64,000 bases of DNA from Streptomyces sp. NBC_01214 (GCF_026340975.1 NZ_JAPEOS010000001.1:1-64000); one strand, 5' to 3'; shown: positions 51,453 to 59,903, numbered from the stretch's first letter. Made by a program: numbers and translations. Notes: generated by a model not told the origin, from the sequence alone.

Positions 51453-53339
51453 ATGAACCTCAGCACAGAACAGCGCCACACGATCGACGGGCTCTACCGG
51501 AGCCTGGACGCCGATGACACCGGCACCGCGGTGTCGGTCATCGTCAAGACGCGCGGCGAGACGTGCGACATCGACTGCCTCTACTGCTACGAGAAGCGCA
51601 AGGAGGCCCCTGGGGGTGCCAGGGTCAGCGCCGACCAGATCAGACGCCTGGCCAGCATCTTCAAGGGCCGCAAGCTCGCCGTCGAACTCCACGGCGGCGA
51701 GCCCCTGACCGCGGGGCGGGAGCATATCGGCGAGATCCTCGCGGAGCTGGCCGGCATGCCGCAGGTCGTCCGCGTCAGTCTGCAGACCAACGGTGTCCTG
51801 CTCGACGCCGACTGGCTCGACATGTTCGACGCCCTCTGCCCTGACCTCCGGATCGGCATCTCCCTCGACGGTGACGCCCAGGGCAATGCCTGGCGTGTCG
51901 GCTACGACGGCAAGCCTGTGTACCCGCGCGTCGCCGCCGCCCTGAACCTACTCGCGGAGCGGGGCCGGAGCGTCGGTGTGATCGCTGCGGTGACCCCGGC
52001 GGTGCTGGACCGCGCCGAAGAGGTGCTGGACCACCTCGCCAGCTTCGATTCGGTGAACGCGATCAGCTTCGTACCCTGCTTCGACTCCACGATCCGCCGT
52101 TCCACGGCCCTGCCGAGCACGCGCAAGTCGGCCAGCCGACTGCTTCAGCAGGCTGCCGTGAACGCAGCCGATGGCCCGGCCTGGGCGATCCATCCCGACG
52201 AGTACGCCCAGTTCGTCCTCGCCGCCACCGCTCACTGGATCACCGCCGGACACTTCGCCCGTATCAAACTGGAACCGGCCGTCTCCACGATCCGGCGATT
52301 ACGGGGGCTGACGACAGGCTTCTGCCACTTCTCCGACCTCAAGTGCGACCACGTCTTCACCCTCTACCCAGATGGCCGCCTCGGGAGCTGCGACGAACTG
52401 CCCTGGCCTCAGGCCCGCCTCACCCAGCTGGAGTCCACGGCCGACGAGCACGAGGTGGTCCGCGCCCAGCAGGACTCCCTCCTCCTGAATCAGGGCAAAG
52501 CCTTGATGGACAAGTGCACGACCTGCGACTACCGCACCACCTGCGGCGGAGGGTGCATCGCCACCCGCTGGCGCCAGGACCCGACCAACGATCACGACGC
52601 GTACTGCGACTACCGCATGCGGATGATCGACGGCGTCGCCGCGCTGCTGGCCCAGCCCGCACAACCCGCCGGCGCCTGGTGCCAGAGCCTGCGGTGGCGC
52701 CCGCGCACCCCGAACAGCATGCGCGACGCGAACGCCTTCCTGACCAGCTGGGACACTCCCGACCTCGTCGGCAGCGAAGTCAGGCTGCACACCAGTGAGC
52801 ACGGCAACATCAACACCATGGGCCTCGCCGGTATCCACGAGGCCGACGATCTGACCCCAGGCCACCCGATGTGGCGGGCGGCCATCGAACCCGGCGTCTG
52901 GCCGTTAGTCGACACAGTCACCCGAGCCTGGGGGCTCGTCACGTACGACAGCTGCCAGGGCCACCAGTACACCGGCGCGGACCTGGCCCCAACAGGTCTA
53001 CGCATCGGGCTCCTCCCCCGCGACCGCCAGGAGTACGCCCGCGCTGCTGCGGCGCTGTGCCGGGCCGCCACCTTCGCAAGCGCCCTCCTGCCCGCGGGCA
53101 TCGAGGTCAACATCGGCCGCTCGGAGCTCACCTGCGAGAGCACGGGCACCACCACCCCGGTCCTCGACCTGAGCCTGGACCCCGGCGCCGGTCAGGGGTG
53201 GGACGGCTACTTCGCCCGCCTGAACGAGGCCACCGCTGTGTTGGCCGCAGCCCTCGACGCCGAGCGCCCCAAGGCCGAATCCGTGTGCGCCTGCCCGCTG
53301 CCGGTGTCGCCGCAAGCCCCCGAGGAGGTGCTGCGATGA
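51453..53339 (+). CDS. Radical SAM/SPASM enzyme with an unusual C-terminal domain
   Basis: A 628-aa protein. Motif C38-x3-C42-x2-C45 (CDIDCLYC) followed by ELHGGEPLTAG is typical of SPASM peptide maturases such as the FxsB/anSME group. The SPASM auxiliary cysteines lie at about residues 290-380 (GFCHFSDLKCDH, GSCDELPW, CTTCDYRTTCGGGC). After residue about 410 comes an uncharacterised about 200-residue domain with YDSCQGHQYTG and repeated polar/aromatic residues, perhaps an extra metal or substrate site. It probably installs a radical crosslink or epimerisation in a peptide. Stop overlaps the next gene (ATGA). Confidence 0.82.
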   Translation: MNLSTEQRHTIDGLYRSLDADDTGTAVSVIVKTRGETCDIDCLYCYEKRKEAPGGARVSADQIRRLASIFKGRKLAVELHGGEPLTAGREHIGEILAELAGMPQVVRVSLQTNGVLLDADWLDMFDALCPDLRIGISLDGDAQGNAWRVGYDGKPVYPRVAAALNLLAERGRSVGVIAAVTPAVLDRAEEVLDHLASFDSVNAISFVPCFDSTIRRSTALPSTRKSASRLLQQAAVNAADGPAWAIHPDEYAQFVLAATAHWITAGHFARIKLEPAVSTIRRLRGLTTGFCHFSDLKCDHVFTLYPDGRLGSCDELPWPQARLTQLESTADEHEVVRAQQDSLLLNQGKALMDKCTTCDYRTTCGGGCIATRWRQDPTNDHDAYCDYRMRMIDGVAALLAQPAQPAGAWCQSLRWRPRTPNSMRDANAFLTSWDTPDLVGSEVRLHTSEHGNINTMGLAGIHEADDLTPGHPMWRAAIEPGVWPLVDTVTRAWGLVTYDSCQGHQYTGADLAPTGLRIGLLPRDRQEYARAAAALCRAATFASALLPAGIEVNIGRSELTCESTGTTTPVLDLSLDPGAGQGWDGYFARLNEATAVLAAALDAERPKAESVCACPLPVSPQAPEEVLR

Positions 53340-53968
53340 AGCCCGGCGACGCGGTCACCATCCACCAGCTCCTGGGACGCATCGCCTACTTCCACACCCT
53401 GTTCATCGAACCCGCCCTCACCTCCAGCAAGCAGCCCCGAGCGGGCGAGGCCTGCTGCAACCACAAGGACACCTCGGGATTCGGACAGCCAAACATCGGT
53501 ACCGTGCTGGCCAGTACCGCTTGGGCAGTCCTCGACGAGATCGCGACCACCCTCGGCAAGCACCTTCGCCTCTGCCCGGACTCCGACCACCGGTGCTGCG
53601 CGGCCTGCCGCATCGCAGCCTCCGGCGCCGGCATCGCCCAGGCATGGGCAGTCACCGAACACCGCTCGTACGGCCTGCCGCTACCCGCGGACCCTCTCCT
53701 GCGGGCCTGCCGTATCGCGGCCGCATCCCGTCTCGCCCTCGTCTTCGCCCAGCAGCACAAGACCTCGTGCCGCGCCCTGGCCCAGGCCGAGACACCTGAT
53801 GCTGGCCTGCTGCCCGACAGCGCCACCTTGCCGTTGACCGGAGAACTCCTCGCCCTGTGGCAGGACCCGCTGGCCGCCACCCGCAGCCCGGTCGTCAGCT
53901 GGCTCAACCATTGCACGGACCTGAACGACATCCACCACGTGCTCCAGCAAGGGGGAACCACGAAGTGA
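53336..53968 (+). CDS. Uncharacterised Cys/His-containing operon protein
   Basis: A 210-aa protein, not recognised. It has Cys/His groups (EACCNHKDTS, CPDSDHRCCAACRIAA, SWLNHCTD) that could bind zinc or iron-sulfur, and helical segments around them. ATG 53336 overlaps the radical SAM stop by 4 nt and its own stop overlaps the 2OG-oxygenase GTG by 4 nt, so it is an obligate member of the operon, perhaps a peptide-recognition or scaffold subunit. Confidence 0.6.
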   Translation: MKPGDAVTIHQLLGRIAYFHTLFIEPALTSSKQPRAGEACCNHKDTSGFGQPNIGTVLASTAWAVLDEIATTLGKHLRLCPDSDHRCCAACRIAASGAGIAQAWAVTEHRSYGLPLPADPLLRACRIAAASRLALVFAQQHKTSCRALAQAETPDAGLLPDSATLPLTGELLALWQDPLAATRSPVVSWLNHCTDLNDIHHVLQQGGTTK

Positions 53969-54699
53969 TCCACATAGCCGAGACCGTCGGCGTCGGAAGC
54001 ATCGAGAACTTCCTCAGCAACGCCGAGCGTGCCCACCTCGCCGACCTGATGAACGACGTCCTGACCAGCGGCGGCACCAGCAGCTTCGGTGACGAGCGCC
54101 GCACCTCCATCCACGAAATCCCCGGCCACAGCCCCGAACAGGCCATGGCCGTCTACGAGCCGGCCGGACGCGTCGAGATCCCCTCGATCCCCGAGACCGC
54201 CGAGAAGCTCCTGGGTGACGCCTTCGAACGCGCTCGCCCGGCGCTCTCCCGCGTCATGCCCTCGATTACCCTCTGCCGCCCGTGGACGTACGTCGAGTAC
54301 GGCGTGGGCCAGCACATCACCAGCCACCTCGACGGCATCGCCCCTGACCCGCTCGCCTGGCCGCGCCAGATCGCCGGCATCAGCGTCGTGATCACCCAGG
54401 CCGACGCCGGAGGCGACTTCTACGTCGAGACCGCCTCCAGCGACCGGCTGTGGAACGGCAAGGCCCCCGATGCCTCCTCGAACGGCTACGCGGAGGGCAT
54501 GTGGCTGGCCCACGACGGAGCCGACAACTCCGCGACCTGGTTCCAGCAGATGCCCCGTACCCGTTGGAGCGTCGCCCCGGCCCCCGGTACCGCCCTGCTC
54601 TACGGCTCCCAGCTCGCGCACGGAACCCTTCCGGTCACCGCAGGCCGGGTCGCCAAGTTCATCAGCTGGCTCATCGCCGAGCCCACCGCGGCCGGGTGA
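53965..54699 (+). CDS. 2OG-Fe(II)-dependent oxygenase
   Basis: A 244-aa double-stranded-beta-helix protein with iron ligands His121-x-Asp123 (TSHLDG) and His219 (LAHGTLP), and a downstream Arg for 2-oxoglutarate (GRVAKFISW). It should hydroxylate or otherwise oxidise a pathway substrate, possibly the precursor peptide. GTG 53965 overlaps the previous stop (GTGA); an open frame upstream from 53857 is a shadow. Confidence 0.78.
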   Translation: MIHIAETVGVGSIENFLSNAERAHLADLMNDVLTSGGTSSFGDERRTSIHEIPGHSPEQAMAVYEPAGRVEIPSIPETAEKLLGDAFERARPALSRVMPSITLCRPWTYVEYGVGQHITSHLDGIAPDPLAWPRQIAGISVVITQADAGGDFYVETASSDRLWNGKAPDASSNGYAEGMWLAHDGADNSATWFQQMPRTRWSVAPAPGTALLYGSQLAHGTLPVTAGRVAKFISWLIAEPTAAG

Positions 54700-54703
54700 G
54701 CGC

Positions 54704-55351
54704 GTGCTCCTGGCCTTGGAAGGCATAGCCGGCGCCGGAAAGAGCACCCTCCGAGACCGGCTCCTGGCCACCGCCCACGCCGAGGACATCCCCCTCAGCC
54801 ACATCGGCCAGTTCTCCTGGCTCTCCCACTCGGCCACTCGCACGTTGATCCACCTGCGAGCCGGGCACGGGGGCGACGAGCAGGAGGCCATCGAGGCCGC
54901 CGCCCAGGACCTGGCTCTGCACTCCCGCTTCAACATCGCCGTTGCCCTCACCGAGGGCCCGGTCCTCGCCGACCGGCTCACCCTCTCCACCGCCTGCCTG
55001 CTCGCCCTGCTCCACCGGCAGCCCGTCGACGCGTACGTCGAGCGCCTCGCCGAGCAGACCCAGGCCCGTCCGCAGCTGACCGTTCTGCTGACCACCGAGC
55101 CCGACATCTGCCACGACCGCATCACGCGACGTGCGACAGAGCGCCGCTTCACCGAACGGCCCGAGGCCGCCGCACGGCTGGCCGACCTCTACAACGAGGC
55201 CGCAGACGCCTGGACCAAGGCCACCGGTCTTCCCGTGCTGAAGCACGCCTGCACGACCCATGCCGACCTCGAAGCCCTGGTCGACGCCTGCATGGAGGAC
55301 CTCCACTCGGCCGGCATTCCCACGGCCACGAACAAGGAAGCGAGTCGATGA
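54704..55351 (+). CDS. P-loop kinase, deoxynucleoside/thymidylate-kinase-like
   Basis: A 215-aa protein with Walker A LEGIAGAGKSTLRDRL at the N-terminus, a LID-like segment RRATERRF, and a DRL..RPQLTVLLTTEP organisation of dTMP/deoxynucleoside kinases. A nucleoside-kinase fold in a peptide operon may supply a nucleotide cofactor or act on a modified small molecule. Start GTG 54704, 4 nt after the oxygenase stop. Confidence 0.68.
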   Translation: MLLALEGIAGAGKSTLRDRLLATAHAEDIPLSHIGQFSWLSHSATRTLIHLRAGHGGDEQEAIEAAAQDLALHSRFNIAVALTEGPVLADRLTLSTACLLALLHRQPVDAYVERLAEQTQARPQLTVLLTTEPDICHDRITRRATERRFTERPEAAARLADLYNEAADAWTKATGLPVLKHACTTHADLEALVDACMEDLHSAGIPTATNKEASR

Positions 55352-56211
55352 ACCTGCACCCGATGCATCCCGCAGCCTGGGTCCTCGACCAGCTCCGCAC
55401 GGACGGCTGGCACATCGACGACCTCCTCGCGTTCACGCGGGCCAGCACCCTGGTCAGAGCGAGCCGCCCCGGCCAGGAGGACGTCGTACTGAAGGCGGGC
55501 TTCGGCAGCAACCACGTCCTGGCCGAGCTCGACCCCATCGAGAAGCCCGCCGCGTACGGCTTCTACTGGTACGCGCAGCTGACCGAGACCGAACGCGCCC
55601 TCACCCGCGAAGACTTTCGCCACGAGGCGGAGCTGACCGCCGCCGGAGGAACCGATCACATCGTCCCGCTGCTGCAACAGGGCAGCTCGGTTCGGTTCGA
55701 CTGGTACACCATGCCGCACTGCGACGGCGGGAACTTCCGGGCCTTCATGGCCACATCCAAGGACACCGGCAAGGGCCTCAGCATCCTCGCCGACGTCGCC
55801 GGCGGCCTGGGCAACCTGCACCAGCGTGGAATCGTCCACCGCGACGTCTACCAGGAGAACATCCTCATCGACCAGGGTCGGGGCCTGATCACCGACCTCG
55901 GAGCCGCCCGCCGCCTGTCCGCTCCGCGCGGGCCTGAACACCGCGGCCCCGAGGTGCACTGGCCGCCGGAGTACCTCACCGGCTACCACGAGGCGGCCCC
56001 GGCAGCCGATGTCTTCAGCCTCGCCGTCCTCGTCTACCGCTACCTGTGCGGGGACATCCCCCGCCTGGCCGGCCACACGAACCTGCCCTTCATTCCGGAG
56101 CCTCTGCGCAGCGTCGTGATCGCCGCGCTCTCCGACGACGCGGGCGACCGGCCCGCCATGAACGACCTGCGCACCGCGCTCTGCACCGCGGCCGACCTGC
56201 ACAAGCGCTGA
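55348..56211 (+). CDS. Ser/Thr protein-kinase-like protein
   Basis: A 287-aa kinase-fold protein with the ATP lysine in VLKAGFGSN (Lys49), catalytic loop HRDVYQEN (Asp166, Asn171) and DLG in place of DFG, then an APE-like region. The VYQE loop lacks the usual HRDLKPEN lysine, so activity is plausible but altered. It may phosphorylate the precursor Ser/Thr residues or a small molecule. ATGA overlap with the upstream kinase. Confidence 0.75.
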   Translation: MNLHPMHPAAWVLDQLRTDGWHIDDLLAFTRASTLVRASRPGQEDVVLKAGFGSNHVLAELDPIEKPAAYGFYWYAQLTETERALTREDFRHEAELTAAGGTDHIVPLLQQGSSVRFDWYTMPHCDGGNFRAFMATSKDTGKGLSILADVAGGLGNLHQRGIVHRDVYQENILIDQGRGLITDLGAARRLSAPRGPEHRGPEVHWPPEYLTGYHEAAPAADVFSLAVLVYRYLCGDIPRLAGHTNLPFIPEPLRSVVIAALSDDAGDRPAMNDLRTALCTAADLHKR

Positions 56212-56231
56212 CCAACGCGAAGGAGCCGCTC

Positions 56232-56468
56232 ATGCCCAGGGCGAGATCTCCGCCCCGTAGCCAGCACCACACCACAGCAAGCGGAACAAGCCGAAGCCAA
56301 CGAGACCGAAAGGCGGAACACCCCATGAACCAGGACCGCATCGCTGACTTCCTCGCCAACGTCGAGGACCTGCGCGGCGAGGACGAGACCGTCCGTACCA
56401 CCGCCCACACCTCCAGCGTCTCGGCCGAGGGCTGGCCGGCGGCCGAGGCGGAGACCACCACCGCCTGA
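56232..56468 (+). CDS. Candidate RiPP precursor peptide
   Basis: A short ORF between the kinase and the HExxH gene. From ATG 56232 (AAGGAG 5 nt upstream) it gives 78 aa; from ATG 56325 it gives 47 aa beginning MNQDRIADFLANVEDLRGED, an amphipathic leader-like helix. The C-terminal region is rich in Thr, Ser and Ala with single His and Trp (TAHTSSVSAEGWPAAEAE), a plausible core. Position inside a coupled operon of peptide-modifying enzymes supports the assignment. No signal peptide is evident. It does not match the FxSxx-COOH pattern. Confidence 0.6.
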   Translation: MPRARSPPRSQHHTTASGTSRSQRDRKAEHPMNQDRIADFLANVEDLRGEDETVRTTAHTSSVSAEGWPAAEAETTTA

Positions 56469-56579
56469 ACATCCACAGCCGCCCGGCGCTCTGAGCGCCG
56501 CCGGTGAACACACCTGGGGCCGGGCTACCAGCACCTGCGGCCCGGCCCCAGGCCCACCACCGAACAGGAGAGCCGCCTC

Positions 56580-57491
56580 GTGGACACCCTCGCCGACCTC
56601 TTCGGCCTCCCGCCGATCGACCGCCTGCACCACGAGCGGACGCAGCGCATCCACGCGCTCATCCGCCCCGAAGCCCAGCCGCCGCAGCCCAACACCAGCA
56701 CAGCGGCTGACTACTGCCTGGCCCACCACGCCCTCGAAGGAGCCGAAGCAGCCGCCCGCGCCGGCGATGCCCCTACCTTCGACTGGTACGTCGCCCACCC
56801 CGACGCGGGGGCCACCACCAACTCCATCCCCACAACGGTCGGCGCCCGCGTGGTCGTCGCGCCCACACTCGCCGACCTGCCCCGATCCGCGATCTCCGAG
56901 ACCCCCTACTACGTCCTGGGCCCCGGTTCCGAGCCCGCCCAGCCCCACCTGCGCAGCCTCGCGGCAGACGCGTACGCCAGCGCCGCGCGGGCGGGCTTCG
57001 GCGATCTGCTCGCCGCGCACGCCGTCGTCCTGTGCCTTCTGCGGACGAAGAACCTCGGCGAGACCCTCGACAGCTGGACCATCAGCCGCCTACCGGGCAC
57101 GGTCTTCATGGACCACGTCGACGACCCGGTCGTCCTGGCCCGCGACCTCATCCACGAGGCCGGGCACAACTGGCTGAACGACGCCCTCGCGGCAACGGGA
57201 TGCAAGATCAGCGACGCCGCGCACTTCTACTCCCCGTGGAAGCAGACGATGCGGCCGGCGTTCGGCTTCCTCCACGCCTGCTGGGCGTTCCCGCTCACCA
57301 TGCTGTTCACCGCGCACGCGCTGACCAGCACCACGGGAGACCTGCACCGGTTCCTGATCGCATACCTCGACAAGCAGCGAAGCCTCCTCGCCGGAACCGC
57401 TCCCGATCACGCCCGCGCTCTGGAGCTGATCAGCGACGATGGTCTCCGCTACCGCCTCGCTGCCGCCCATCGCCAGGCACTCGCCCTGTGA
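56580..57491 (+). CDS. HExxH-motif protein of the peptide-modification type
   Basis: A 303-aa protein with His192-Glu193-x2-His196 (HEAGHNWLND) and the helical surroundings of the mod_HExxH/peptide-beta-hydroxylase-like domain that accompanies SPASM radical SAM enzymes in RiPP loci. Members of this group act as 2OG-dependent iron hydroxylases, not proteases, as I recall. GTG 56580 follows AGGAG at 10 nt. Stop overlaps the serine hydrolase start (GTGA). Confidence 0.72.
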   Translation: MDTLADLFGLPPIDRLHHERTQRIHALIRPEAQPPQPNTSTAADYCLAHHALEGAEAAARAGDAPTFDWYVAHPDAGATTNSIPTTVGARVVVAPTLADLPRSAISETPYYVLGPGSEPAQPHLRSLAADAYASAARAGFGDLLAAHAVVLCLLRTKNLGETLDSWTISRLPGTVFMDHVDDPVVLARDLIHEAGHNWLNDALAATGCKISDAAHFYSPWKQTMRPAFGFLHACWAFPLTMLFTAHALTSTTGDLHRFLIAYLDKQRSLLAGTAPDHARALELISDDGLRYRLAAAHRQALAL

Positions 57492-58783
57492 ACGCGGTCC
57501 AGAACGAGGAGCCCGGCCTGTCCCTGCTGGTCCACCGGCCAGGCGAAGAACCCGCTCTTCTGCACACCGGTCTGGCTAGCCTCGAACACGGACTGCCCAT
57601 CGGACCGGACACCAGCTTCAACGTCGGCTCGGTCGCGAAGCAGATCACCGCCCACCTGATCCTGATCGCCGCGCATGACAACCTCCTGCACCTGGATCAG
57701 CATGCCGCGGACCTGCTGCCCCGACTCAAGATCAGCGACGTCACCATCGCGGACTTGGTCACCCATCGATCGGGCATACGCGACGCCGAGTCCCTGCTCT
57801 CCCTCGCCGGGTTCCGGGACCTCGACCACTACACGGCCGACGACCTGCGAACCCTCGCCTACCGGCAGGACCAGCGCGCCGTCCCCGAAGGCCACTTCCT
57901 CTACAGCAACACCAACTACCTCCTCCTGGCAGAGATCCTCGAAACGGTCCACCGCACCACGCTGCCCAACCTCGCCCGGCACCGCGTTTTCGGCCCGCTC
58001 GGCATGCACTCCACCCACTTCAAGACGGACCCGCGCCAGGTCATCCCCGGAGCCGCATCCGCCTACCAGGCCATCCACCACGGCTGGCGGCACACAGAAG
58101 TGCCGGTCACCCTGCCCGGCCCCGGAACCCTATGGACCACCGCCGGCGACCTCGACCGCTGGCTCACCCATCTTCACCAGCGCTGGCAGCACCCCCACCA
58201 GCTCCCCTGGCAGGAGGCTGTCGACTACGAGCCCAGCGACCACGACCCCTACCTCTACGGCCCCGGGCTCTACGCCGACGCCCGCCCCGGCCGCACCGCC
58301 GTCTTCCACTACGGCCACGAACAGGGTTTCTCCGCCGCTGCCCACGTGGAAGCATCAGGGCTACGCGTGATCGCCCTGTCCAACAACGCCGGGCTCTCGG
58401 CCGACCGCGTCACCGCCGCCATCCTCCGGGACCTCCACCAGCAGCCGACGCTGGCCCAGAAGGAGGCCCTCGTCCGCGCAGCAGCCCGGGAGCGAACCCC
58501 AAGCACTGCCATACAAGATCAGCCCACACCCGACGATCTCGGCCAGCACACAGAGCTCGGCACCTTCGCCTGCGACCAGGCCCCCGGCAGCCTGCGCCTC
58601 ACCCGCAGAGCCGACGCTCTCCACCTATGGCGCCGAGGAACATGCGACGAGCTCACCCCCATGGGTTCGGGCATCTACGCAGGCAACGGCTACACCCTCA
58701 CTGTGCCCAGCAGCACGGACCAGGTCGACCGCTTCGCCCTCGACCTCGACCGCGCCCCCGGACTCACGTACATCCGTCAGTAG
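57488..58783 (+). CDS. Serine hydrolase of the class C beta-lactamase/DD-peptidase fold
   Basis: A 431-aa protein with catalytic Ser48-x-x-Lys51 (SVAK), a YSN box and a HxG-like late motif (FHYGHEQGF). The C-terminal about 100 residues form a separate beta-rich lipocalin-like region (GTFACDQAPGSLRL). No signal peptide is present, so it acts in the cytoplasm, perhaps cleaving the leader or deacylating the product. GTG start overlaps the HExxH stop. Confidence 0.78.
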   Translation: MNAVQNEEPGLSLLVHRPGEEPALLHTGLASLEHGLPIGPDTSFNVGSVAKQITAHLILIAAHDNLLHLDQHAADLLPRLKISDVTIADLVTHRSGIRDAESLLSLAGFRDLDHYTADDLRTLAYRQDQRAVPEGHFLYSNTNYLLLAEILETVHRTTLPNLARHRVFGPLGMHSTHFKTDPRQVIPGAASAYQAIHHGWRHTEVPVTLPGPGTLWTTAGDLDRWLTHLHQRWQHPHQLPWQEAVDYEPSDHDPYLYGPGLYADARPGRTAVFHYGHEQGFSAAAHVEASGLRVIALSNNAGLSADRVTAAILRDLHQQPTLAQKEALVRAAARERTPSTAIQDQPTPDDLGQHTELGTFACDQAPGSLRLTRRADALHLWRRGTCDELTPMGSGIYAGNGYTLTVPSSTDQVDRFALDLDRAPGLTYIRQ

Positions 58784-58856
58784 TCACCGCCGCAAGGCAC
58801 CATCTGACTTCCCCACCCACAACCGGTGAAGACGCGAACCGAACTGGAGACTCCTG

Positions 58857-59207
58857 ATGCTCAACCACCTGGTGATTCCCGGGATCGCGGCGTACACCCA
58901 CGAAGGTCTGCCCACGCCCGCCCAAACCGATGACTCGAACGCATGGGTCGACGGTGTCTGCTGGCTGTACTGCGGCCAACGCCGGACACGCGTCTTATGG
59001 ATAGGGCCAGCGAGCGTCGCGGGCATGCAGGCGCCGATGTTCGCCTGTGACCCCTGCATCTCCGAACTCCACAAGCGGGTATGGCAGTCCATCCGCGTCA
59101 GAGACGAGCCGCACCGAAGCAGCACCCACACGCGAATCGAGGTGGACGACCATCCCCGAACACGCGGAGGCCGCCACCGAGCCCGCAGCAGTTCCCTGCA
59201 TGCATGA
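58857..59207 (+). CDS. Small hypothetical protein with two Cys pairs
   Basis: A 116-aa protein with CWLYC and CDPC pairs in the first half (possible zinc knuckle: VCWLYCGQRRTRV, FACDPCISELH) and an Arg/Ser-rich tail. ATG 58857 is the start. Last same-strand gene after the hydrolase, separated by 73 nt; its link to the operon is uncertain. Confidence 0.5.
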   Translation: MLNHLVIPGIAAYTHEGLPTPAQTDDSNAWVDGVCWLYCGQRRTRVLWIGPASVAGMQAPMFACDPCISELHKRVWQSIRVRDEPHRSSTHTRIEVDDHPRTRGGRHRARSSSLHA

Positions 59208-59414
59208 AGCACACCACCCGCCTGATCAGCGTTGGCAGACCCTTATGGTGACGCACGCCTGTTTCTCTTGGTCCAGTCGACGAAGAAGAAGTTCTGGCAG
59301 TCGCTGCCGAGATCGCCTAGGAAACGGAAGTTGGATCGCGAAGAAGAGGCGCACATGGTGCACTTCAATCGGCGAGCGCTTCCTCGGACCGTACGACAGG
59401 GCCGCATAAGCGAT

Positions 59415-59445
59415 GAGGGCCGCCCCACAAAGTGGGGCGGCCCTC
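59415..59445 (-). terminator. Terminator of the orphan 5S rRNA
   Basis: A perfect 14-bp stem (59415-59428 with 59432-59445) with a 3-nt loop, 8 nt past the 5S 3' end on the minus strand. Confidence 0.85.
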
Positions 59446-59453
59446 AAAGAGAA

Positions 59454-59571
59454 TATCGGCGACGACCTACTCTCCCACGAGGTCCCCCTCGCAGTACCAT
59501 CGGCGCTGGCAAGCTTAGCTTCCGGGTTCGGAATGTTGCCGGGCGTTTCCCTGCCGCTATGGTCACCGAAA
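59454..59571 (-). rRNA. rrf: Orphan 5S ribosomal RNA
   Basis: A 118-nt sequence with the conserved 5S features: ATTCCGAACCCGGAAGCTAAG, GCGCCGATGGTACTGC and GTGGGAGAGTAGG. Its ends pair (TTTCGGTGAC with GTCGTCGCCGATA, one mismatch). It appears complete. It differs in places from the Streptomyces 5S I remember, e.g. AGCGGCAGGG with the compensating CTTGCCAGCG, suggesting a foreign origin. No 23S or 16S is near. Located inside the mobile element between the peptide operon and the restriction genes, on the minus strand. Confidence 0.88.
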
Positions 59572-59617
59572 TGCCTTGCGCAGCCACTTAAAAGGGCTAG
59601 GCGCTTTCGTTCGATGA

Positions 59618-59623
59618 GTATAC
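59618..59623 (-). promoter_or_regulatory. Possible -10 element for the 5S gene
   Basis: TATACT on the minus strand, 47 nt upstream of the 5S start. The region 17-18 nt further upstream gives only a weak -35 (TGCCCA). A short transcript would need 5' trimming. The rest of the gap 59572-59903 has no convincing gene, only a small protein-like frame at 59720-59934 (noted, not annotated). Confidence 0.3.
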
Positions 59624-59903
59624 AGGGGTGCAGGACTCCCTGGGCAGCCCCCTGGGCGCCTGACCGCTCCCTCGACGCGTCACAGAGCGACCGTCCAGGC
59701 GACTGCCCACCGGTGCCTGCAGGCACCGAAGAGCGCCTGCTCCTGAGCGTCACGCCTGTGCACCTCGGATCGGCCGAGGCGCAGGTCGGCAGTGACGTCC
59801 GCCGGCTCGCCGAGACTCTGATGAAGGCAGAGCTGTGTGCACCACTGACCGCCGGGTTGTCCTCCACCGGACTGATCACGACCGCGGCCTCGGGTTCGCC
59901 CAA

